DNA of 64,000 nt, taken from positions 1 through 64,000 of the forward strand of contig DHAE01000015.1 of the NCBI GenBank assembly GCA_002397315.1, written 5' to 3'. Of the stretch, positions 29,386 through 36,194 are shown piece after piece. This DNA is from Comamonadaceae bacterium UBA4962. Lineage in GTDB: Bacteria > Pseudomonadota > Gammaproteobacteria > Burkholderiales > Burkholderiaceae_C. The position numbers and the translations under genes were made by a program. Under the pieces are notes generated by a model, which searched no databases, had not been told where the DNA came from, and was given only the letters and a program-made list of their open reading frames with translations. Positions within the stretch are counted from its first letter, which is position 1. Each line of letters opens with the position of its first letter.

Positions 29386-30120
29386 TCAGACGGCCCAGCG
29401 CAGGCCGTGCGCCGGCACGCCGGGCCAGGCACCCGCGCCTTCGGGTGCCTCGGGCTGCCGGGGCTTCTGCAGCACGCGGTCCAGGATGCGTTTTTCGATG
29501 GCGGCGAACGCCGCGTCGCCGTGCGAGCGGGGCCGCGGCAGCGCGATGCGCTCGTCCAGGGCGATGCGGCCGTCCTCGATGAGCACCACGCGGTCGGCCA
29601 GGGCCACGGCTTCCTGCACGTCGTGCGTCACCAGCAGCGCGGTGAAGCGGTGGCGCTGCCACAGCCCTTCGATGAGGCGGTGCATCTCGATGCGGGTGAG
29701 CGCATCCAGCGCGCCCAGCGGCTCGTCCAGCAGCAGCAGGCGCGGCCGGTGCACCAGCGCGCGCGCCAGGGCCACGCGCTGGCGCTGCCCGCCGGAGAGG
29801 CGTGCGGGCCATTCACCGGCGCGGTCGGCCAGGCCCACCTGGGCGAGCACCTCGCGGCCGCGCTCCTGCTCGGTGGCGGGCAGGCCCAGGGTGACGTTGT
29901 CCAGCACGCGCCGCCAGGGCAGCAGGCGCGCCTCCTGGAACATGATGCGCGTGTCGCCGTGCAGCCCGGCGACGGGATGGCCGTCCACCTCGAGCGCTCC
30001 GGAGCTGGGGGCCTCCAGACCCGCCACGAGGCGCAACAGGGTGCTCTTGCCGCAGCCGCTGCGGCCGACGATGGCGACGAACTCGCCCGGCGCAATGTCG
30101 ATCTGCGCGTCGCGCAGCAC
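29386..30120 (-). CDS. ssuB: Sulfonate ABC transporter ATP-binding protein SsuB (5' end apparently frameshifted)
   Basis: The intact frame from a GTG at 30120 encodes 244 residues with Walker A GRSGCGKST, signature LSGGQRQRVALA, Walker B LLLLDEPLGALD and VTHDVQEAV. However, family-like coding (LQARRLTKRYGARDVL) continues upstream of that GTG in the same frame, where no start exists before a TGA. The natural start is an ATG at 30206 (MSHDTRPG) with AAAGGA just upstream, but it is one base out of frame. The break lies in CCCGGGC near 30184-30190. This means a real mutation, a sequencing error, or a -1 frameshift. It energises SsuC for sulfonate import. Confidence 0.82.
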   Translation of the reverse strand: MLRDAQIDIAPGEFVAIVGRSGCGKSTLLRLVAGLEAPSSGALEVDGHPVAGLHGDTRIMFQEARLLPWRRVLDNVTLGLPATEQERGREVLAQVGLADRAGEWPARLSGGQRQRVALARALVHRPRLLLLDEPLGALDALTRIEMHRLIEGLWQRHRFTALLVTHDVQEAVALADRVVLIEDGRIALDERIALPRPRSHGDAAFAAIEKRILDRVLQKPRQPEAPEGAGAWPGVPAHGLRWAV

Positions 30121-30221
30121 GTCGCGCGCGCCGTAGCGCTTGGTCAGGCGCCGGGCCTGCAGGCGCAGGCCGCCGGGGGCCTGCCCGGGCGCGTGTCATG
30201 GGACATGGCGGGGTCCTTTCG

Positions 30222-31112
30222 TCATGCCTTGGCATGGTAGCCGGGATGCCACCGCAGCCACCCATGCTCCAGGCCGCGGGCGAACACGTCGGCCAGCTTG
30301 CCGAGCAGCGCGTAGAGCAGGATGCCCACCAGCACCACGTCGGTTTGCAGGAACTCGCGTGCGTTCATCGTGAGGTAGCCGATGCCGGCCTGCGCGGAGA
30401 TGGTTTCCGCCACGATCAGGATCACCCACATGAGCCCCAGCGAGAAGCGCAGGCCCACGAGGATCGAGGACATCGCGCCGGGCAGGATCACCTCGCGGTA
30501 GAGCTGCCAGCGCGAGAGCCCGTAGGTGCGGCCCATCTCGATCAGGCCGGGATCGACGTTGCGGATGCCATGGAAGGTGTTGAGGTAGATCGGAAAGAAC
30601 ACCGACACCGCGATGAGGAACACCTTGGCCGATTCGTCGATGCCGAACCACAGGATCACCAGCGGGATCAGCGCCAGGGCCGGAATGTTGCGCACCATCT
30701 GCACGGTGGAATCCAGCAGCGTTTCCGCCCAGCGCAGCGAGCCGGTCAGCAGCCCCAGCAGCAGGCCCAGGCCGCCGCCGATCGCCAGCCCTGCCAGCGC
30801 GCGGCCGGCGCTCACCTGGACGTGCGTCCACAGCTCGCCCGATTCCGCGAGCGCCCAGGCCGCCTTGAGCACGTCGGACGGCGCGGGCAGCACCCGGCTG
30901 GAGAGCCAGCCCTGGGCCGAGGCCACCTGCCAGGCCGCGATCAGCGCCACCGGCACCAGCCAGGGCAGCAGGCGCTGCCCCACCGCGGCGGCCCATTGCC
31001 GCACGGGCGCGGGCAGGCCCGCGCCGGGCGCTTCGGGGGTTTCGGTGGCGGCGGACACCTGCAGTTCCCGCACCGAGGGCGATGCGGCGGAGGGCACGGC
31101 GGGGTGCATCAT
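30222..31112 (-). CDS. ssuC: Sulfonate ABC transporter permease SsuC
   Basis: 296 residues, with about six transmembrane segments and a binding-protein-dependent transport signature EMGRTYGLSRWQLYREVILPGA. A family feature is NIPALALIPLVILWFGIDE. The cytoplasmic N-terminal extension (about 40 residues) is Ala/Pro-rich. It overlaps the small VOC-like gene by four bases (ATGA) and ends 15 bases before the probable ssuB start, so the genes are cotranslated. Confidence 0.93.
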   Translation of the reverse strand: MMHPAVPSAASPSVRELQVSAATETPEAPGAGLPAPVRQWAAAVGQRLLPWLVPVALIAAWQVASAQGWLSSRVLPAPSDVLKAAWALAESGELWTHVQVSAGRALAGLAIGGGLGLLLGLLTGSLRWAETLLDSTVQMVRNIPALALIPLVILWFGIDESAKVFLIAVSVFFPIYLNTFHGIRNVDPGLIEMGRTYGLSRWQLYREVILPGAMSSILVGLRFSLGLMWVILIVAETISAQAGIGYLTMNAREFLQTDVVLVGILLYALLGKLADVFARGLEHGWLRWHPGYHAKA

Positions 31113-31300
31113 GCGCGGGCTCCCGCTTCCGTGTCGGGTCCGAGGAACTCGAGCGGGTGGCCCGCCGCGACATGCAGGGCGTCCTCCGCCGGGTATCGCA
31201 CTTCGGGAAGGCCGAGCAGCCCGGCGTAGAACGCGCGCATCGCGCCCTCCTCGCCCGCGGGGAACGGCAGCTGCACGTGGTTGATGGAATGGATGGCCAT
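31109..31300 (-). CDS. Half-length VOC (glyoxalase-like) protein in the ssu operon
   Basis: 63 residues: MAIHSINHVQLPFPAG, AFYAGLLGLPEVRYP and HPLEFLGPD. This corresponds to one beta-alpha-beta-beta-beta module of a vicinal-oxygen-chelate protein; normal VOC proteins have two (about 120-130 residues). It may work as a dimer or be a truncated remnant. It has AGGAGGA-like sequence upstream of the ATG at 31300 and overlaps the ssuC start (ATGA), which argues it is translated. Confidence 0.65.
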   Translation of the reverse strand: MAIHSINHVQLPFPAGEEGAMRAFYAGLLGLPEVRYPAEDALHVAAGHPLEFLGPDTEAGARA

Positions 31301-31325
31301 GCGGTGTTCCTCCTGCGGGGATGGT

Positions 31326-32504
31326 TCAGCTCTGCGCGGCGCGCGGCACGAACTGGTTGCCGACGATCTCGCCGAAGGGCCCGGTGAGCAGACCGGATGA
31401 AGCAGCCGCGCCGGCAATGCGTGCGCGCGTTTCCAGCGGCAGCAGCGGGAATACCAGTTCCGCGAAGCGGTAGGCCTCCTCCAGGTGCGGGTAGCCGGAG
31501 AGCACGAAGGTGTCGATGCCCGAATCCGCGTATTCCTGCATGCGCGCGGCCACGGTCTGCGGATCGCCCACCAGCGCCGTGCCGGCGCCGCCGCGCACCA
31601 GGCCGACGCCGGCCCAGAGGTTGGGACTGATCTCCAGATCGGCGCGGCTGCGCTTCGCGCCACCGGCGTGCAGTGCGGCCATGCGGCGCTGCCCTTCCGA
31701 ATCCATGCGCGCGAACACCGCCTGTGCCTGGGCCACGGTCTCGTCTTTCACGCGGCTGATGAGTTCCTCGGCGGCGGCCCATGCGGCCACGTCGGTCTCG
31801 CGCACGATCACGTGCAGCCGGATGCCGAAGCGCACCGTGCGGCCCCGCCGGGCGGCCCGGGCACGCACGTCGGCCACCTTCTGCGCGACGGCAGCCGGGG
31901 GCTCGCCCCAGGTCAGGTACGCGTCCACGTGCTCGGCCGCGAGGTCGTGCGCGGCCTCGGACGATCCGCCGAAATACACCGGCGGATAAGGCTTTTGCAC
32001 GGGTGGATAGAGCAGCTTGGCGCCCTTGACCGACAGGTGCTCGCCGTCGTAATCGAAGGACTCGCCCGCATGGCTGCGCGCCAGGATCTCGCGCCAGATG
32101 CGGATGAACTCATCCGACTGCGCATAGCGCTGCGCATGGTCCAGGAACACGCCGTCGCCCTCCAGTTCGACGCGGTCGCCGCCCGTCACCAGGTTGATGA
32201 GCAGGCGCCCACCCGACAGCCGGTCGAAGGTCGAGGCCATGCGCGCGGCCAGGGCCGGCTGGTGCAGTCCGGGACGCACCGCCACGAGGAACTTCAGGCG
32301 CCGGGTGACGGCCGCGAGCGCGGATGCGACCACCCACGGGTCTTCGCAGGAGCGGCCGGTGGGAATCAGCACGCCTTCGTAGCCCAGGGTGTCGGCCGCG
32401 GTGGCGATCTGGCGCAGGTAGTCGTAATCGACGGCGCGGGCGCCTTCGGAAGTCCCGAGGTAGCGGCTGTCGCCGTGGGTGGGAATGAACCAGAAAACGT
32501 GCAT
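31326..32504 (-). CDS. ssuD: FMNH2-dependent alkanesulfonate monooxygenase
   Basis: 392-residue luciferase-fold flavin monooxygenase that splits C1-substituted alkanesulfonates into an aldehyde and sulfite, using FMNH2 from SsuE. Family landmarks: MHVFWFIPTHGDSRYLG at the start, TGRSCEDPWV, NLVTGGDRVELEGDG, and the C-terminal SGYPHLEEAYRFAELVFPLL. Length is normal. Part of the minus-strand ssu operon; the sulfite produced can be reduced by CysI encoded at 40376. Confidence 0.95.
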   Translation of the reverse strand: MHVFWFIPTHGDSRYLGTSEGARAVDYDYLRQIATAADTLGYEGVLIPTGRSCEDPWVVASALAAVTRRLKFLVAVRPGLHQPALAARMASTFDRLSGGRLLINLVTGGDRVELEGDGVFLDHAQRYAQSDEFIRIWREILARSHAGESFDYDGEHLSVKGAKLLYPPVQKPYPPVYFGGSSEAAHDLAAEHVDAYLTWGEPPAAVAQKVADVRARAARRGRTVRFGIRLHVIVRETDVAAWAAAEELISRVKDETVAQAQAVFARMDSEGQRRMAALHAGGAKRSRADLEISPNLWAGVGLVRGGAGTALVGDPQTVAARMQEYADSGIDTFVLSGYPHLEEAYRFAELVFPLLPLETRARIAGAAASSGLLTGPFGEIVGNQFVPRAAQS

Positions 32505-32533
32505 GGCGGGCTTTCTCGACAGGGTCGGCAGAG

Positions 32534-32674
32534 TCAGTAGGAAATGGCGAAGCGCAGGCCGCGCGTGGCATGCGGCCCGCGCACTGCGGGGCGCAGGCCC
32601 CAGGCACGCGCCGTCACCGCCAGCAGGCGCCGGGCGCCGGGTGCGAGGACAGAGGGGGACGGAAAGGAGGACAT
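32534..32674 (-). CDS. Possible 46-residue small protein between ssuA and ssuD
   Basis: An ATG at 32674 has AGGAG seven bases upstream and opens a 46-residue frame (MSSFPSPSVLAPGARRLLAV..., ending GLRFAISY). It fills most of the 199-base gap between ssuA and ssuD. The peptide is basic, with no membrane helix or known domain. It could be a leader or small accessory protein, or chance; the strong ribosome site is the main support. Confidence 0.4.
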   Translation of the reverse strand: MSSFPSPSVLAPGARRLLAVTARAWGLRPAVRGPHATRGLRFAISY

Positions 32675-32703
32675 GGCTGGGCTCCTGGGCGGCGGGTCAC
32701 CGG

Positions 32704-33687
32704 TCAGGCGAGGTCCACCGGGGCGGCGTGCAGCACGTTGAGCCGCTTCGGGATCAGCTTGAGATCGAAGAAGGTGTCGGCGATTGCCTGCTGCTCGGCC
32801 AGGATCTCGCGGTTCACGGCCCGCGTGCCGTAGCCCACGCGCCCGACGAAGAGTTCGGTCACGGAACGGTCCAGGCCCAGCACCTGAGAGAGTTCCGAGG
32901 CCGCTTCCGCCTTGTGGCCCGACACCCATTGGTCGACCCCGTCCACCTCCTCGATCGCGATGCGCAGCACGTCCGCGTTGCGCGTGGCGAAGTCGCGCGA
33001 AGTGAAATAGAAGGCCCGGTTGTTCACCACGCCCGTGGCGTCTGCCAGGATGCGTGCACCCAGCGTCTTTTCGGCGGCGGCCAGAAACGGGTCCCAGATC
33101 ACCCAGGCGTCCACCGCGCCGCGCTCGAAGGCGGCACGCGCATCGGGCGGCGCGAGGAAGACCGACTGCACGTCGCGGTACTGCAGGCCGTTCTTCTCCA
33201 GCAATTTGGCCAGGAAGTAATGCACGTTGGAGCCCTTGTTGTAGGCCACGCGCTTGCCCTTCAGCTCGGCGACGCTGCGGATGGCCGACCCTTTGGGCAC
33301 CACCACGGCCTCCAATTGCGGGCGCGGCACCGTCGCCCCGGCATACACGAGCGGCGCGCCCGCGGCCTGGGCGAAGATCGGCGGGGCCTCGCCCACGTCG
33401 CCGAAATCAATGGAGCCGACGTTCAGCGCCTCCAGCTGCACCGGGCCGGCGTTGAACTCCGTCCAGGTCACTTTGACGCCGAGCGGCGCCAGCCGCTTCT
33501 CCAGCGTGCCGCGCGCCTTCAGCAGCGACAGCCAGCCCTTCTGGTGGCCGACCCGCAGCGTGCGGCCGGCGCCGGAGGACTGCGCCCAGGACGGCGCGGC
33601 GGCGAGCGCCGCGGCACCCGCGCCCGCGGCCAGCCAGTGGCGACGGGACCACGCAGCGGTGGCGGAAGAATGAGACGAGGGGGCCAT
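32704..33687 (-). CDS. ssuA: Aliphatic sulfonate ABC transporter substrate-binding protein SsuA
   Basis: 327 residues. The N-terminus has paired arginines and a hydrophobic stretch (SRRHWLAAGAGAAALAAAPSWAQ), so Sec or Tat export is expected. The mature protein has the sulfonate-binding pattern LRVGHQKGWLSLLKARGTLEKRL, NVGSIDFGDVGEAPPIFAQAAG and VDAWVIWDPFLAAAE. It captures alkanesulfonates in the periplasm for SsuBC. It is separated from ssuE by 164 bases. Confidence 0.93.
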   Translation of the reverse strand: MAPSSHSSATAAWSRRHWLAAGAGAAALAAAPSWAQSSGAGRTLRVGHQKGWLSLLKARGTLEKRLAPLGVKVTWTEFNAGPVQLEALNVGSIDFGDVGEAPPIFAQAAGAPLVYAGATVPRPQLEAVVVPKGSAIRSVAELKGKRVAYNKGSNVHYFLAKLLEKNGLQYRDVQSVFLAPPDARAAFERGAVDAWVIWDPFLAAAEKTLGARILADATGVVNNRAFYFTSRDFATRNADVLRIAIEEVDGVDQWVSGHKAEAASELSQVLGLDRSVTELFVGRVGYGTRAVNREILAEQQAIADTFFDLKLIPKRLNVLHAAPVDLA

Positions 33688-33851
33688 GTCGAAGACTCCA
33701 GGAATGCGATGAAGGGATGCGGGCGGCCAGGGCTCCGCCCGGCCGGGCGGCGCACACGCCTGCCCTGCGGGAGCGAACGGATCGGAACGGGAAAATGGAA
33801 GAAGGAAGGGGACTGCGGCACGCCATGGGCGCGGGCCCCTGCCCTTTTCCC

Positions 33852-34439
33852 TCAGACGCTACATCGCACCTGTTCGAAGGGGATGGGCGGGAAGCGCGCG
33901 GCGTGCGCCGGCAGCCGCATCGCGTCGTTCACGAGCAGGTCGAGCGCTTCGTCGAGGCGCTGGGAAATCTCGGGGCCGATGGCATAGGCCCCTTCGGGCG
34001 CCAGCGCCACCTGCGCATCGGTGGCGTAGACGCCGGGCAGGATGTGCCGCGCGCCGAGCGACTGCAGCACCGGCCGCAGGGCGTAGTCGAGCGCCAGCAT
34101 GTGGTGCGGGCTGCCGCCGGTGGCCAGCGGGAGCACCGCCTTGCCCCGCAGCGCCGACTGGGGCAGCAGGTCGAGGAACACCTTGAGCACGCCGCTGTAC
34201 GCCGCCTTGTAGACCGGGGTCGCCACCACCAGCGCATCGGCCTCGGCCACCTGATCGACGGCATGGGCGATGGAGCGGTGGTTCGTGTCGGCGAGCAGCA
34301 GCGCCTGCGGCGAGAGATCGCGGATGTGCAGGCGGTGCACCGCCGTGCCGCGCACCGAGAGCCGCAGCGACACGGCATCCAGCAAGGCCGCCGAGCGCGA
34401 GCGCTCCGAGGGGCTTCCGGCGATCAGGAGGATGGACAT
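33852..34439 (-). CDS. ssuE: NAD(P)H-dependent FMN reductase SsuE
   Basis: 195-residue flavodoxin-like FMN reductase. Seen: ILLIAGSPSERSRSAALLD at the N-terminus, VVATPVYKAAYSGVLKVFLDLLP in the middle and PLATGGSPHHMLALDYALRP. It supplies FMNH2 to SsuD. The start at 34439 follows a GGAGGA-like site overlapping the gap from sbp. Second gene of the operon starting at sbp. Confidence 0.93.
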   Translation of the reverse strand: MSILLIAGSPSERSRSAALLDAVSLRLSVRGTAVHRLHIRDLSPQALLLADTNHRSIAHAVDQVAEADALVVATPVYKAAYSGVLKVFLDLLPQSALRGKAVLPLATGGSPHHMLALDYALRPVLQSLGARHILPGVYATDAQVALAPEGAYAIGPEISQRLDEALDLLVNDAMRLPAHAARFPPIPFEQVRCSV

Positions 34440-34483
34440 GGGCTGCTTCCTTCGTTGGAGTCGTTGTCGGGCGGCCGGTGCCG

Positions 34484-35509
34484 TCACTTCTTCGTGTAGA
34501 TCTGGTCGAAGCTGGCGCCGTCGGCGAAGTGGTCCTTGTCGGCCTTCGCCCAGCCGCCGAATGCCTGGTCGATGGTGACCAGCGTGAGTTGGGGGAACTG
34601 CGCCGCGTACCTGGCCTTCGCCTTCTCGCCGGTCGGGCGGTAGAAGTGCTTGCCGGCGATGTCCTGGCCTTCGTCCGAATAGAGGTACTTCAGGTATTCC
34701 TCGGCCACGGCGCGCGTGCCCTTCTTGTCCACCACCTTGTCGACCACGGCCACGCTGGGCTCGGCCAGGATGGAGAGCGACGGGGCGACGATCTGGAACT
34801 TCTCGGCGCCAAACTCCTTCAGCGCCAGGAAGGCCTCGTTCTCCCAGGCCAGCAGCACGTCGCCCACCCCGCGCTGCACGAACGTGATCGTGGAGCCGCG
34901 CGCCCCGGTATCGAGCACCGGCACGTTCTTGTAGAGCTTGCCGACGAACTCCCTGGCCTGCGCGTCGCCGCCGTACTTGCGCTTGGCGTATTCCCACGCG
35001 GCCAGGTAGTTCCAGCGCGCGCCCCCGGAGGTCTTGGGGTTGGGCGTGATCACCTGCACGCCGGGCTTGACGAGGTCGTCCCAGTCCTTGATGCCCTTGG
35101 GGTTGCCCTTCTTCACGAGGAACACGATCGTCGAGGTGTAGGGCGCCGAGTTGTGCGGCAGGCGCTTTTGCCAGTCGGGCTTGACCAGCCCGCCGTGCTT
35201 CACCAGCGCGTCGATGTCGCCGCCCAGCGCCAGCGTGGCCACGTCGGCGTCGATGCCGTCGATGATCGACCGCGCCTGCTTGCCCGAGCCGCCGTGCGAT
35301 TGCTTGACCTGCACGTCCTGCCCCGTCTTGCCCTTCCAGTATTTCGCGAACGCCTGGTTGTAGTCCACGTACAGCTCCCGCGTCGGGTCGTACGACACGT
35401 TGAGCAACTGCAGCGGCTGCTGGGCGACGGCCGGCAGGGCCAGCGCACCGAGGGAAGCCGCAAGGAAGGCGGCGGCAGGAAACTTGATAAAGTGGCGGCG
35501 AAGGTTCAT
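34484..35509 (-). CDS. sbp: Sulfate/thiosulfate ABC transporter periplasmic binding protein
   Basis: 341 residues with a signal peptide (FPAAAFLAASLGALALPAVAQ) and the sulfate-binding family signature around GGSGKQARSIIDGIDADVATLAL, followed by NPKTSGGARWNYLAAW, which ligates sulfate. It delivers sulfate or thiosulfate to a CysTWA permease, but no cysT, cysW or cysA lies here, so it is an orphan heading the ssu genes. It is divergent from yggX, and an AT-rich palindrome lies upstream at 35601. Confidence 0.93.
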   Translation of the reverse strand: MNLRRHFIKFPAAAFLAASLGALALPAVAQQPLQLLNVSYDPTRELYVDYNQAFAKYWKGKTGQDVQVKQSHGGSGKQARSIIDGIDADVATLALGGDIDALVKHGGLVKPDWQKRLPHNSAPYTSTIVFLVKKGNPKGIKDWDDLVKPGVQVITPNPKTSGGARWNYLAAWEYAKRKYGGDAQAREFVGKLYKNVPVLDTGARGSTITFVQRGVGDVLLAWENEAFLALKEFGAEKFQIVAPSLSILAEPSVAVVDKVVDKKGTRAVAEEYLKYLYSDEGQDIAGKHFYRPTGEKAKARYAAQFPQLTLVTIDQAFGGWAKADKDHFADGASFDQIYTKK

Positions 35510-35590
35510 GAGGGGCTTTCCAGAGAAGATCCGTGGTCGGTGCGGTAGAGCACGGCACCGATGCAGCGCATTCTGTGAGTCCGCCCTCAA

Positions 35591-35615
35591 AACTGAAACT
35601 ACTGAAATTTCAGTT
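35591..35615. promoter_or_regulatory. Inverted/direct repeat in the sbp upstream region (possible CysB-type site)
   Basis: A perfect 14-bp palindrome ACTGAAATTTCAGT at 35601-35614 is preceded by another CTGAAA copy at 35593-35598, so AACTGAAA can also pair with TTTCAGTT. It stands in an AT-rich island 80-130 bases upstream of sbp in otherwise GC-rich DNA. The position suits an activator of sulfur-starvation genes such as CysB, but no site model was run. Confidence 0.5.
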
Positions 35616-35721
35616 TTAAATTTCCAAATCATCTTTGGCCGTAGACCGCACCACCCTGTCTCCTGCGGCAACGCCCGGAGACTCCCCCTTTCTCATCCCG
35701 TCAGAACAAGGAAACATCCCC

Positions 35722-35994
35722 ATGGCACGTACCGTCCAGTGCATCAAGCTCGGCAAGGAAGCCGAAGGCCTCGACTTCCCTCCCTATCCGGGCGATCTGG
35801 GCAAGCGCATTTTCGACAACGTGAGCAAGGAGGCCTGGGCCGGCTGGCTCAAGCACCAGACCATGCTGGTGAACGAGAACCGCCTGAACCTCGCCGATGC
35901 GCGCGCCCGCCAGTACCTCGCGCGCCAGATGGAGCAGCACTTCTTCGGCGGCGGCGCGGATGCCGCCGCGGGCTACGTCCCGCCCAGCGCCTGA
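35722..35994 (+). CDS. yggX: Fe(II)-trafficking / oxidative damage protection protein YggX
   Basis: 90 residues matching YggX: RTVQCIKLGKEAEGLDFPPYPG, with the single conserved Cys near the N-terminus, then NVSKEAWAGWLKHQTMLVNENRLNL. It protects Fe-S proteins and is linked to iron handling. The start follows GAAACATCCCC. Divergent from sbp; a terminator follows at 36051. Confidence 0.95.
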   Translation: MARTVQCIKLGKEAEGLDFPPYPGDLGKRIFDNVSKEAWAGWLKHQTMLVNENRLNLADARARQYLARQMEQHFFGGGADAAAGYVPPSA

Positions 35995-36050
35995 CGCACG
36001 GGCGGGCCGGCGCCGTGCCGGGCCGTTGCCGACGCATTCCGCCCCACCGC

Positions 36051-36080
36051 AAGCCCGGCCCCGCCGGGCTTTCCTTTTTC
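36051..36080 (+). terminator. Intrinsic terminator after yggX
   Basis: Nine-bp stem AAGCCCGGC / GCCGGGCTT with a CCC loop, then TCCTTTTTC. A standard rho-independent structure, 57 bases after the yggX stop. Confidence 0.85.
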
Positions 36081-36194
36081 CGCTCGGTCTTCCGGCCCCT
36101 CCCACGTTCTTCCCGGACCTGTTCCGGCCCCTTCCCGCCCTGTCGCTGACACGGCGCAACCCGCCGCGCCCTCCGGCGCCCCGACAATCGCCGC

